From Puniceicoccales bacterium (GTDB lineage: Bacteria > Verrucomicrobiota > Verrucomicrobiia > Opitutales > JAIRKQ01): DNA of 25,522 nucleotides. Below are positions 1 through 7,619 of the stretch, one piece after another (position 1 is the stretch's first letter; each line of letters begins with the position of its first letter). The translations under genes and the position numbers were made by a program. The notes below the pieces were generated by a model. That model saw only the letters and a program-made list of their open reading frames with translations. It was not told the DNA's origin and ran no database searches. The stretch covers positions 1 through 25,522 of the forward strand of contig JAITOW010000005.1 of assembly GCA_031289835.1 (NCBI GenBank), written 5' to 3'.

Positions 1-26
1 GCTGTTTGATTCCGAAAAAGCTCCAT

Positions 27-1259
27 TCATTTCACGTCCTCCGCTGAAGTTTTTGCGAGGAGAACGTCGGTATCGGTCGGAGTTGTCAGGCCGAAGCGCT
101 CGCGAATATCGCCCAGGGCCAGGGGAACGCCGAGGTCGTACAACTCCTTGTACAATGCCAGTTCGTCTTTTATATTCTTTCTTGTGCTAGGGATTAAGCG
201 GACGTATGCCCTGGCCTCTTCGCTATCGAAGAGATATTTGAGGACAAATTTATCAACCTGCGCATTCAGCGTTTCGGAGATCATCGCCGCGTCGTCCTCC
301 TCGAGGATTGTGGCTTCATCGGCTTGCACCGATGCACCGGAGCCACTTTGGAGGGACAGTGTAGCCAAATATGACCTGCGCCACATGGCCACAATCGCGC
401 GATCCATGCGGTCAACCAGCGCGGGATAGGGTAATTCGCCGCGGCTTGACAGGTCAATGGCCTCGATATCGGTCCCCCGCGACATTAAAGCGTGGAACTC
501 GGCACCGAAGTCCTCCACGGCCTCCCGCGCATGCTCCCACTGGGTGGAATTTGGCGGAGCATCCGTAACCCCCTTGACCCCGGGCATACCGTTTCTTTCG
601 CAGTACACCAACCAATCGCGCAGGGGCAAATGTTTGAACAGATAGGCGATCGAACACGCCTCCATCAGACCATCGCCGACGGTCACAAGCCACGCTCCCG
701 GCTCGAGGTCAGTTCCCTCCGTTGCTCCTTCGTTCAGCAAAAACTTCAAGTACCCGTCACGATTTTCGAAAAACCATAGGGGAACAAACCTGAAATTCGC
801 CGTTAATTTAAAGTTACCTGAATCGGCATATGAACTAACTTGGGGTGAAAAAATCATCTCATGAATGGCGTATTTCTTGCCGACGGCGTCCATCATCTGG
901 CGAATAAGCAGCTTGAACCCGCCACACTCGTTGCCGTCACACGCATTTGTGGCCGTCAAGTGGTCATAAAAGTACTCCAACGCTTCCTTTTGCTTCTTCG
1001 CCAAATCGGAATCATCCAAGGACAATACTTCCCAATTTAGGCGCGAAACGGACTTCTTCCTCTTACCGGCTACCCCCTGAATGACGTCATCCCTGTGCTC
1101 GATTGCATCCCAGGTCAATGCAGCGGACTTTAAATATCCCGATGCGAATCCATCGAGCATGTTAGAGAGCGAATCGGGGGTCAAAGTTTTTATCGGATTG
1201 AATCGCGCGCGCATCGAATGCCGCACTCGAATTTCAGAAATTTGTGAAACAGTTTTCAT
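27..1259 (-). CDS. Mu-like phage portal protein (gp29/DUF935 family)
   Basis: A 410-residue protein resembling the phage Mu gp29 (DUF935) portal family, which forms the dodecameric DNA gate at the capsid vertex where terminase docks. Visible features are a central acidic and aromatic region and a C-terminal half with an ALGDIRERFGL stretch followed by a short disordered tail, as in this family. It starts at an ATG five bases after the stop of the large-terminase gene, without a clear Shine-Dalgarno sequence, so translation is probably coupled. The gp28-then-gp29 order is the Mu-type late order and supports the assignment. It is somewhat shorter than Mu gp29 as I remember it (about 500 residues). 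The reading frame is intact, with no sign of decay. Family assignment is by overall resemblance and synteny. Confidence 0.82.
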   Translation of the reverse strand: MKTVSQISEIRVRHSMRARFNPIKTLTPDSLSNMLDGFASGYLKSAALTWDAIEHRDDVIQGVAGKRKKSVSRLNWEVLSLDDSDLAKKQKEALEYFYDHLTATNACDGNECGGFKLLIRQMMDAVGKKYAIHEMIFSPQVSSYADSGNFKLTANFRFVPLWFFENRDGYLKFLLNEGATEGTDLEPGAWLVTVGDGLMEACSIAYLFKHLPLRDWLVYCERNGMPGVKGVTDAPPNSTQWEHAREAVEDFGAEFHALMSRGTDIEAIDLSSRGELPYPALVDRMDRAIVAMWRRSYLATLSLQSGSGASVQADEATILEEDDAAMISETLNAQVDKFVLKYLFDSEEARAYVRLIPSTRKNIKDELALYKELYDLGVPLALGDIRERFGLTTPTDTDVLLAKTSAEDVK

Positions 1260-1264
1260 AGAAA

Positions 1265-2644
1265 TTAGTATTTAAAGTTTCGCGAATACCTTTCCATCGC
1301 CAGGGATTCAAAAAATTGCGCCGCCGAATTTTTGAACACCGCCGAAGCATGTATCGCCAGAGCCAGGGCCCAAAATCTATCAGCATGTCCGTTTTTTCCG
1401 CGATCGGCAGCGAAACGAACATTCCCCGCAAATGTGATTTCCCGCTTGATCGCCCGCATGTCTGCGCGGATGTAATCGTCGTTCGGGATTTTTACCAAGC
1501 AATTCTCAAAGGCTGTGCGCACACGGTAGGCAAGCTGCTCCTTGGCGGAGTTTGTGAAAGTGATCCCTTCGACGGTATACTTGCCGAAACATTCGCATGC
1601 ACGCTCGTAAAATTGCCGTCCGATCCCCGTTTGATCGATGCAAATTCTGCGCAGATTTGGCAGTTGAGCGAATTCGCACAGCGCCCTCTCCTGGCTGGCA
1701 AAGGGCTCATTCTTTAGGCAAATTACACGCCTCGTGAACAGAAAACCCTCCTGGATCTCGAGCAACCACATAACCGTCAGGTCATGGTCGCGTCCGACAT
1801 CAACACCCAGGCAAAAATCGTACCTAGAGCGCCTCATCGCATCGAAGCTCAATGCCCAATCATCCAGCTTTGAAAACGTGCAACCGTCAATCAGTTCGTA
1901 GGACAGGAACGCTGATCTGTCGTCATTCGGCTGGCACATGTACTCCTGCATGAACGAATCGTCGTCCGGACAGCTCGACTTCACATGGTCGAAATATTCC
2001 CCGTTGGTCATCGTCTTACGCGGATCATCGGCGGACAACTTACTCTGCAGCCGCGTTAAAAATCCCTGATTCAGAGCATCTTCCAGGGTTACGCGGTGAT
2101 GGGAAAACTTTTTCGGATTGCCATTTTCGCGAATGTCGCTGATCAGCGCATTGAAAAAATTATTCGAGCCGCGGTGCGTGGAAACGATTTCCAACTGCCC
2201 GCCCCAGGTTATCCCGGGGAGTGAAATGATGAACAATTGCTTCGGGTCCTGGTGAAGGGCAAATTCGTCCAAAATTCTCGTTCCGCGCTTGCCGGCCTGC
2301 GCATCGGGGCTCGATGATAGCGAATTTATCGACGATCCATTGCTGAACGTGATGGAAAACGAGCAGGTCTTTTGCTCAAAAATTTCCATGCCGTACAGCT
2401 TTGCAAAACTCTGAAAGATATTGGCAAAGTTCCGGCAATCGTTGATAAACAGTTTAGCCTGCAGCTCATCCCGCGATGATACCCAGGAATCAAAGGTAAA
2501 TTTTTCGGAAGCGTGTAGGCGTACAAGCCGATAGGCCGTCGACATCGTTATTCCGATTTGCCGAGATTTTTCCATGATCTTCAGGCGGGAATCGTCGGCG
2601 ATCCACTTCTTTTGATAGGGAAGAAAAAATGTCGTCGCCTTCAT
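1265..2644 (-). CDS. Mu-like terminase large subunit (gp28 family)
   Basis: A 459-residue packaging motor with an N-terminal ATPase and a C-terminal RNase H-like nuclease, which cuts and pumps phage DNA into the prohead. The adenine-binding and Walker A-like region is at residues 9-33 (PYQKKW, then EKSRQIGIT). Walker B is ILDEFA at 124-129 with D126 and E127. The nuclease begins with GVDVGRDHD at 280-288, giving candidate metal ligands D282, D286 and D288. A late GHADRFWALAL stretch supplies the last acidic residue. All the expected motifs are present, so the protein looks functional. The ATG overlaps the stop of the upstream small gene in ATGA fashion, indicating translational coupling. It is shorter than Mu gp28 as I remember it (about 550 residues), but no domain appears to be missing. 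Confidence 0.9.
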   Translation of the reverse strand: MKATTFFLPYQKKWIADDSRLKIMEKSRQIGITMSTAYRLVRLHASEKFTFDSWVSSRDELQAKLFINDCRNFANIFQSFAKLYGMEIFEQKTCSFSITFSNGSSINSLSSSPDAQAGKRGTRILDEFALHQDPKQLFIISLPGITWGGQLEIVSTHRGSNNFFNALISDIRENGNPKKFSHHRVTLEDALNQGFLTRLQSKLSADDPRKTMTNGEYFDHVKSSCPDDDSFMQEYMCQPNDDRSAFLSYELIDGCTFSKLDDWALSFDAMRRSRYDFCLGVDVGRDHDLTVMWLLEIQEGFLFTRRVICLKNEPFASQERALCEFAQLPNLRRICIDQTGIGRQFYERACECFGKYTVEGITFTNSAKEQLAYRVRTAFENCLVKIPNDDYIRADMRAIKREITFAGNVRFAADRGKNGHADRFWALALAIHASAVFKNSAAQFFESLAMERYSRNFKY

Positions 2645-2937
2645 AGCAGTTTCAATTGCTCCTCCGCTTGGGTGATAACGTCACAGGACGACGGCTTTGA
2701 ATCGGCGGCAAACTTCTCCAACTTCATCGCTGACAATTTCTGCATGACGCCGGTGATGGTATTCAGATCGGCGATCGAAATGTCCTCGCTGTTGCAAAGT
2801 GTATCAAAAATACGCTCCCAGGCAAAAGCCACCGATGCCATGGTGGCATCCTCCGCCGGCAACCATACGTTTAAAATTTCCCCCGCCCTCTTTTTAGCCA
2901 GAGATATCCGCTTGAGATGTTGCTGAAAATCAGTCAT
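2641..2937 (-). CDS. small phage protein in the small-terminase position
   Basis: A 98-residue, largely helical, mildly acidic protein that I do not recognise by sequence. It sits directly before the large terminase, where Mu-like phages encode gp27 (DUF3486, the presumed small terminase), and the two genes overlap by four bases. It starts at an ATG preceded by a strong GAGGAG ribosome site seven bases upstream, which makes this start convincing. No helix-turn-helix is obvious, and it is much shorter than gp27, so it may be only the oligomerisation part of a small terminase or an unrelated packaging accessory protein. The role is inferred from position only. Confidence 0.6.
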   Translation of the reverse strand: MTDFQQHLKRISLAKKRAGEILNVWLPAEDATMASVAFAWERIFDTLCNSEDISIADLNTITGVMQKLSAMKLEKFAADSKPSSCDVITQAEEQLKLL

Positions 2938-3202
2938 CGCAGCGCTCCTCGCAAGCGTTCGTTGGCCTGGATGCTAGGGCAAACCTCGGCCCGACCTGAT
3001 CTTCAACAATTTTTACGATGGTGCGTTCACCCAACATCTCATCCAAAATGCCGAAAATGTAACCCGCATTCGGAATCCTCACCACATAGCCCAAGCCTCT
3101 AATGAGGATGTCTTCGCTCAAACTAGCCGGATTTGCAGCAAGCAACTGATCAATTATCAGTTGTTTGATCGCCGTTTTGGATAACTTTTGGTCGCTTGTC
3201 AT
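2930..3202 (-). CDS. small winged-helix-like phage protein (possibly VpaChn25_0724 type)
   Basis: A 90-residue protein. Residues 10-75 have the spacing of a small winged-helix domain: a helix with KQLIIDQLLAA, then SLSEDILIRGL, then an aliphatic recognition-like helix ending in ILDEMLGERTIVKIVED, a beta-wing-like end. Mu-like phages commonly carry a winged-helix protein of this size (annotated VpaChn25_0724 family) two genes before gp28, so both fold and position fit. Its end overlaps the next gene by eight bases. The ATG has no good ribosome site; upstream lies an AT-rich gap with a possible promoter. It is the first gene of the visible phage operon. Family assignment is tentative. Confidence 0.5.
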   Translation of the reverse strand: MTSDQKLSKTAIKQLIIDQLLAANPASLSEDILIRGLGYVVRIPNAGYIFGILDEMLGERTIVKIVEDQVGPRFALASRPTNACEERCDD

Positions 3203-3228
3203 CGTATTTCAAAAAAATTTATGGGACA

Positions 3229-3256
3229 ATGATAGCGAAAATTTCCACATTGAGAA
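3229..3256 (-). promoter_or_regulatory. weak candidate promoter for the phage operon
   Basis: Read on the minus strand, TTCTCA (3251-3256) and TATCAT (3229-3234) are separated by 16 bases. They match the sigma-70 -35 and -10 consensus at 4 and 5 of 6 positions, about 27 bases before the first phage ATG. The rest of the AT-rich 3203-3453 gap holds no recognisable gene, tRNA or attachment-site repeat. Hexamer matches this weak occur by chance in AT-rich DNA. Confidence 0.25.
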
Positions 3257-3453
3257 GTGCACCGTTGGCTATGCTGATTAAGTTTGATCCATTCGATGCG
3301 TTTGTTAAATTTCCCCAATAAGACGCGGAAAGATTAGCTCATAACATCTTGTAGATAAAAACGTTGACATACATATTTCAAATCTTCACCTTCCCTCCGC
3401 AGAGGATTTAGAGAATTTTTTACAAGTTAAATTAATTAAAATAAGATACAAAT

Positions 3454-4491
3454 ATGAAAAACTTTAAAACTATGCTGTGCTTGTTCGCGCTGGTCGTAGC
3501 GCCACTGCTATCATTTGGCATAGCATTTAGAAATCCATTTTTCGAAAACGTGAGGGTGTTTAGGGAAAATGCCAATGCGATGGGCGACTCGATTATATGT
3601 TACGCGGATAGCATACTAAACGAACCTGATGCCAAAGCAAAGCACATTTGGTTGAGCAGTGGCCATGTCAACCACTGCCAAACGGAAGAGCTTGGTTTGG
3701 GCTACAGCGCTGACACGTTTCTGGTAAACGTCGGCGCAGATCTCAAGTATTCCAGCCTATTTTCATTCCTGGATCGAAGCATCATGGGATTATTCGCCTC
3801 CTACGCAGACACGTCCTTGGATTACAAGGGCTCCGAATCATTGAAGGGCGACAAAACAAAACAAAATTCGCTCACGTTTGGCTTTTATTCGGGGTATGGT
3901 CTCAAAAGATTTACGATTTTTTCATCGTCACTGTTTGCCACAACGAAGTACAACAACCGCCTATCGGTGCACTCCGAAGATAATTTGTCCGGGCCATTGA
4001 AAAATGTGGAACCGCATACATTTCGTGGCCGCTCGACGCATAGCAACCTCGGAATTTCCTACAAATGTCCCTGCAAACGGCTGACCATCGAACCGATGGC
4101 GTTCCTAAACTATGAAACGATCATGCAAAAGAAACACGATGACGGCACCATATCGGTGGAAAGGCAGCGCGCAAGTTACTTGCAAGCCACCCTAGGTATT
4201 AAGCTAGAAGTGTCCACAAGTATCGGTTCACGCAAAGCCAAGCCTCACCTATTCGTCGGGCTAGCGCGGGACCTATACAGCCGTGACAAACTTTCAAAAA
4301 CAGTGCGCGATCCGCAGGGAAACCAAGTTGTTCAAACACTATTTAAAAGGGAACGTAATTCTGTCAAAATTGGTGCAGGGCTGTCCATCTTACTCAAGGA
4401 CACCATAGCCGCCGATGTGGCATATCAGGGTGAATATTCAAAGCACAACAAAGCCAGCGCGATTCTAGTAGGGATAAGTTGTAAATTTTAA
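3454..4491 (+). CDS. autotransporter-type beta-barrel outer-membrane protein
   Basis: A 345-residue protein with a clear Sec signal peptide: basic N-terminus MKNFK, then a hydrophobic run to about residue 22. From about residue 65 to the end it has the alternating amphipathic strands and glycine/aromatic turns of an autotransporter beta-domain, for example GLFASYADTSLDY and LTFGFYSGYG. It ends in a terminal Phe after an alternating strand (ILVGISCKF), the outer-membrane assembly signal recognised by BAM. The passenger region would be only about 40 residues, so this is either a barrel-only outer-membrane protein or an autotransporter that has lost its passenger. It has an isolated plus-strand position between phage genes and a protease operon. 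The start is an ATG with little ribosome site, in an AT-rich leader. Confidence 0.72.
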   Translation: MKNFKTMLCLFALVVAPLLSFGIAFRNPFFENVRVFRENANAMGDSIICYADSILNEPDAKAKHIWLSSGHVNHCQTEELGLGYSADTFLVNVGADLKYSSLFSFLDRSIMGLFASYADTSLDYKGSESLKGDKTKQNSLTFGFYSGYGLKRFTIFSSSLFATTKYNNRLSVHSEDNLSGPLKNVEPHTFRGRSTHSNLGISYKCPCKRLTIEPMAFLNYETIMQKKHDDGTISVERQRASYLQATLGIKLEVSTSIGSRKAKPHLFVGLARDLYSRDKLSKTVRDPQGNQVVQTLFKRERNSVKIGAGLSILLKDTIAADVAYQGEYSKHNKASAILVGISCKF

Positions 4492-4631
4492 AATATTTTC
4501 ATAAAAAAAGGAAAACCAGAAGGAAATGAACGAGACAACGCAAATTTCAACACTAATTTGGAGCCGAACATTCGAGAAAATGGATAGGGCAACGGGCCAG
4601 GAATTTAGGAATCACTTTCGAAATTCACCCT

Positions 4632-5306
4632 TTACCAAAACTGTAGCAGTGCGCCTTGGGGAAGCCCGAATAAGCTGTCCGTTAGGGTGTTAATCATTCC
4701 GAAGGTCTCCGTCACACATCTGAACAAAATTGAGTGAAATGCCGGAATGTTTATCAAAAGAAGCAGAACCCAAAGTCCCCATCTGGAAATTTGAAAAAAC
4801 AACTCATCCGAAATCCAAAAAATAACTTTCAGCATGTACCCTCCATCGAGGGGAGGAATTGGGATAAGGTTAAATACGAACAAAGCGATATTCAACAATG
4901 CCATCAAACTAAACAGCGCCCTAATGTTCCCTTCGAAGTATTTTGCCAAGCAAGAGCCCACAACGGCGGAAAATATCGCCAAAATCAAGTTGGAAAACGG
5001 CCCAGCCAAACTCACCATCAATTCACAAAGCTTTCTATGGTTTTTAAAATACCTCGGATCGATCGGGACTGACTTTGCCCATCCAAGAATCACGAAGTTT
5101 GGCTCCAATAATATCACGGCCAATGGTACGATAATTGTGCCAATGACATCGATATGGGCGAGTGGATTGAGGGTTAGCCTGCCAAATGTCGCCGGTGTTG
5201 GGTCTCCGAGCTTGCAAGCGACATACCCATGGGCCCATTCGTGCACACTTAAACTTATCAGCAGAAGTAGATATACGATGAGACCGGGAATAATATGGTT
5301 GACCAT
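4632..5306 (-). CDS. site-2 protease family membrane metalloprotease (M50)
   Basis: A 224-residue polytopic membrane zinc protease of the M50/site-2 family, which cleaves substrates within the membrane. The zinc-binding HEWAH is at residues 22-26 in the first membrane segment, and the third ligand motif NLIPIPPLDG is at 146-155 (Asp154). GWAKSVPID and the conserved LAGPFSN (100-106) lie between them, as in compact YwhC-like members without a PDZ domain. Its ATG follows the stop of the upstream membrane-protein gene by only two bases, so the two are co-transcribed. All catalytic residues are present. The substrate is unknown; nothing nearby identifies an anti-sigma factor. Confidence 0.92.
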   Translation of the reverse strand: MVNHIIPGLIVYLLLLISLSVHEWAHGYVACKLGDPTPATFGRLTLNPLAHIDVIGTIIVPLAVILLEPNFVILGWAKSVPIDPRYFKNHRKLCELMVSLAGPFSNLILAIFSAVVGSCLAKYFEGNIRALFSLMALLNIALFVFNLIPIPPLDGGYMLKVIFWISDELFFQISRWGLWVLLLLINIPAFHSILFRCVTETFGMINTLTDSLFGLPQGALLQFW

Positions 5307-5308
5307 GA

Positions 5309-5911
5309 TTATTCGTGAATAATTTTCAGGTTACGCAAGAACGCAACAACGAAAATTAAGCCAAAAAATATGGGTGCCCCCAGCATAGCCAATGGAAGTA
5401 ACTGCACACTCAAAATAATCAGGCACAGAAACAAAAATGAGGGAATCAGCACGTGTTTGCACGTATTGATAGTCCTAGAAAACATTGACCACAAAACTCT
5501 CACCGACGCCAGTTCATTGAGGTCCGCTATGTACAGCATCGCATAGGCAGCCGTTGGAGCTCCAATAAACAGACCGAAGTAGGCCAACAAAAGCCGCATC
5601 GAATCACTTATCCAAAACAGTCCGAGTCCAACCATGTAGCCGACAATAACTGGCCCACCAAGGAACACAAGCAAAATCACCACCCCGTTAACACCGGTCA
5701 GAAAATTTTGTTTCAAATTTTGCAATGACAGGTCCCAATGGGGTAGAAAAAAACTACCATTTTGCCCATTTTCTTTAACGGCACGGCCCATGTACCCAAA
5801 TGATAAGAAATTAATTCCAGGGATTGCTCCCAGCAAAACTCCCACAAGTATCTTCAGCCAAAAACCTGGCTGTTTGATAAATTTTCTGCAACTAGATTCA
5901 AAATTTTCCAT
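5309..5911 (-). CDS. DUF4013-like integral membrane protein
   Basis: A 200-residue membrane protein. The frame extends upstream to a TTG at 5926, but the ATG at 5911 has a GAGGA ribosome site about eight bases before it and is preferred. The N-terminal half carries a pattern resembling DUF4013 proteins: a membrane segment, IPGINFLSFGYMGRA, then a polar stretch ending in LPHWD. Four or five further hydrophobic segments follow, the last reaching almost to the C-terminus. Function is unknown. Tight linkage to the downstream site-2 protease (two-base gap) suggests joint expression, and it could be a partner or substrate-presenting protein. That functional link is inference. Confidence 0.65.
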   Translation of the reverse strand: MENFESSCRKFIKQPGFWLKILVGVLLGAIPGINFLSFGYMGRAVKENGQNGSFFLPHWDLSLQNLKQNFLTGVNGVVILLVFLGGPVIVGYMVGLGLFWISDSMRLLLAYFGLFIGAPTAAYAMLYIADLNELASVRVLWSMFSRTINTCKHVLIPSFLFLCLIILSVQLLPLAMLGAPIFFGLIFVVAFLRNLKIIHE

Positions 5912-5984
5912 AAATTTCGTCCTCAATGGTTTTCAATATGTTTACAAATTTTACAGATTATGCAATATAAATTTTAAAGAAGAA

Positions 5985-6012
5985 TTGACATCGACCGTTT
6001 TATGTGCACAAT
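5985..6012 (+). promoter_or_regulatory. candidate promoter for the pseudopilin genes
   Basis: A perfect TTGACA (5985-5990) is followed after 16 bases by CACAAT (6007-6012, 4 of 6 to consensus), directly before the first pseudopilin gene. Transcription would begin near 6019, leaving almost no 5' leader before the ATG at 6022. That agrees with the absence of a ribosome site there. Confidence 0.35.
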
Positions 6013-6021
6013 TCTCCTACT

Positions 6022-6477
6022 ATGGGAAGTGTAATTTATGGGAAACGTAATTTGGGATTTTCTCCAATTGAAATTTTGTGTGCCCTCGGGGTGATGCTTA
6101 TCTTGTTCGTTGTATTTTTCAGAATATACGCATATCGCGACAATGATATCAAATACCAGATCGCCCGCGAAGAGCTGTCAATTTTGAATTGCGCCCTGGA
6201 ATATTATCACTCATCCTGCGGTGAGTATCCGGTCGGTAATCAGCGGTCGATAGAACAAAATGCAATTTCGATGTATGCCGCTTTGACGAAAAGTTCAAAA
6301 AACTTTCTTACCGGACACGAATGGAAAATCGCATCGAATAAAATACTTGATCCATGGGGCCGCCCTTATATATATAAATGCTCCGGCAAGCCCGAAGACA
6401 ATTACATATTATTTTCCATGGGGCCAAACGGCTATGTTGACGAGCATGGATTGCTAGATGACATTTACAGCAGATGA
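6022..6477 (+). CDS. GspG-like type II secretion pseudopilin
   Basis: A 151-residue prepilin-type protein. A short basic leader ends in Gly12, followed by FSPIE, so the prepilin peptidase would cut before Phe13 and the mature +5 Glu (E17) is present. The hydrophobic stalk is residues 13-33. The C-terminal part has the GspG signature: LDPWGRPYIY, then ILFSMGPNGYVDE and an Asp-rich end, which in GspG binds calcium. This is the major-pseudopilin type of the type II secretion pseudopilus in the inner membrane and periplasm. The next gene overlaps its stop (ATGA). A GTG at 6004 would add six residues; neither start has a ribosome site. No secretin, ATPase or GspF gene is in the window. Confidence 0.78.
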   Translation: MGSVIYGKRNLGFSPIEILCALGVMLILFVVFFRIYAYRDNDIKYQIAREELSILNCALEYYHSSCGEYPVGNQRSIEQNAISMYAALTKSSKNFLTGHEWKIASNKILDPWGRPYIYKCSGKPEDNYILFSMGPNGYVDEHGLLDDIYSR

Positions 6478-7073
6478 ACAAAAGAATTCGCGCATTCGGT
6501 TTAATTGGAATTTTGGCACTCATACTTATCATTGGAGCATTGGGGGGTATGTTAGTCGTGGGGGTCATGATGCACCGGGATGCCGGGTTAACGGCTCGCA
6601 CACGCATTCAATTCATACAGTACGAATCTGCGCTGAAAGCTTATTGCCGCGAATATGGCGAAATGCCACCATTTATCACACCGGAAGAGCCATTTTGGCT
6701 AAATCACGACGGAAATTCTGCGCTTCTAATCAAAGCACTGTCCGGCCGAAACCCCGACGGTAGCCAACTGTCGCGGCGTGATATGGAATATCTTAACCCC
6801 TTCGGCAAAAGGTTCTATACCTTTACCGATGGCGATTTTTTCAAGAGGAAGGATGGAAGCATAGACCGGTCGCAAGTGGCGGACGCGTTCAACAACACGA
6901 GCATATGTATCGTTTTGGAAAGCGTTCTCGACGATGACACGGTGATTCCGAAGTCGGTCTTGCCGAAAGTAATTCAGAGGCAAATCATCGGTAATCTAGT
7001 GAATGCACAGATTGCCATCTTTTCCGTCGATGAGGAACAGGAAACAATTATTTCATCTTGGTCAAAGGAATAG
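6474..7073 (+). CDS. divergent pseudopilin-like protein without Glu5
   Basis: A 199-residue protein. Its N-terminus MNKRIRAFGLIGIL aligns without gaps to the prepilin consensus GFTLIEIL: Ala7 at the cleavage position, Phe8 as +1, and Gly12 where Glu5 normally stands. A 20-residue hydrophobic stalk follows. Downstream, YESALKAYCREYGEMPPF and NPFGKRFYTF recall the alpha-helix and DPWG region of GspG-type pseudopilins, and DGDFFKRKDGSID is a possible metal-binding loop. Loss of Glu5 is known for tip pseudopilins of the GspK type, which would fit a minor-subunit role. It overlaps the gene before by four bases and the gene after by about 16, so all three are one translationally coupled unit. Assignment rests on the N-terminus and context. 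Confidence 0.6.
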   Translation: MNKRIRAFGLIGILALILIIGALGGMLVVGVMMHRDAGLTARTRIQFIQYESALKAYCREYGEMPPFITPEEPFWLNHDGNSALLIKALSGRNPDGSQLSRRDMEYLNPFGKRFYTFTDGDFFKRKDGSIDRSQVADAFNNTSICIVLESVLDDDTVIPKSVLPKVIQRQIIGNLVNAQIAIFSVDEEQETIISSWSKE

Positions 7074-7564
7074 ACAGTCGTAAGCATGGATTTTCATTGC
7101 TGGAAGTCGTTCTAGCGATGGGGATGTTTGCATTTGCAGCTGCGCTGTTCGTTGGGCTGATCAATGTCCAAATGTCCTTCGAATCCAAAAATCGAGATCT
7201 TGCCGAGGGCATGGAAATAATGGAAGATTTCTGCGCGTTTGTTGAAATAAGCTCCTTCGAGGATATAAGGAAGCTTAGGGATGCGCACACCACTCTCTAC
7301 GCAACCGAAGAGGAAGACGACGACATAATTTACCGAAAGTTTATCCCAAAGAGTGACTGGGCATCGGTGGACGGCAACAAGCGGCTCGGTTATGCCGTCG
7401 AAATTGAGCCAATGGCAATCCTATTCGCGGATGAAAATCCAAAGGAAAGATACTACATTCCCTTGGCGTGCAGGATACTTAAAGTCAACGAAGATCCTCT
7501 TGGTTTAGTTTTAAGTGGCATTGGCGAAGATTTTTCCACATTCGTCACCGTAAAAAATTACTAG
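7058..7564 (+). CDS. minor pseudopilin with classic prepilin signal
   Basis: A 168-residue protein with the textbook prepilin motif HGFSLLEVVLAMG: cleavage after Gly11, Phe +1 and Glu +5 at residue 16. A hydrophobic stalk runs to about residue 33. The acidic globular part has no motif that separates GspI-, GspH- or GspJ-like types; the SLLEVV form is most like GspI/GspJ. The likely start is a TTG at 7058 inside the preceding gene, with AGGAA about 14 bases upstream; there is no ATG in frame before the prepilin motif. It ends 55 bases before valS, so valS may be read through from this operon. Confidence 0.7.
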   Translation: MVKGIDSRKHGFSLLEVVLAMGMFAFAAALFVGLINVQMSFESKNRDLAEGMEIMEDFCAFVEISSFEDIRKLRDAHTTLYATEEEDDDIIYRKFIPKSDWASVDGNKRLGYAVEIEPMAILFADENPKERYYIPLACRILKVNEDPLGLVLSGIGEDFSTFVTVKNY

Positions 7565-7619
7565 GGCGGCCTTCTTGTGCTCGACTTTTGCAAACAAATG
7601 TACTCCATGTCGGCTTAGA

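Noticed and set aside
3203..3453. Possible phage attachment site or Mu-type end in the gap right of the phage genes
   Set aside because: No TG...CA end repeats, tRNA fragment or duplicated target site could be recognised, and the left prophage boundary is not in the window for comparison.
4526..4693. Small plus-strand ORF of 55 codons after the beta-barrel gene
   Set aside because: AAGGA is too close to its ATG, and its last third is antisense to the C-terminus of the site-2 protease gene. No family resemblance.
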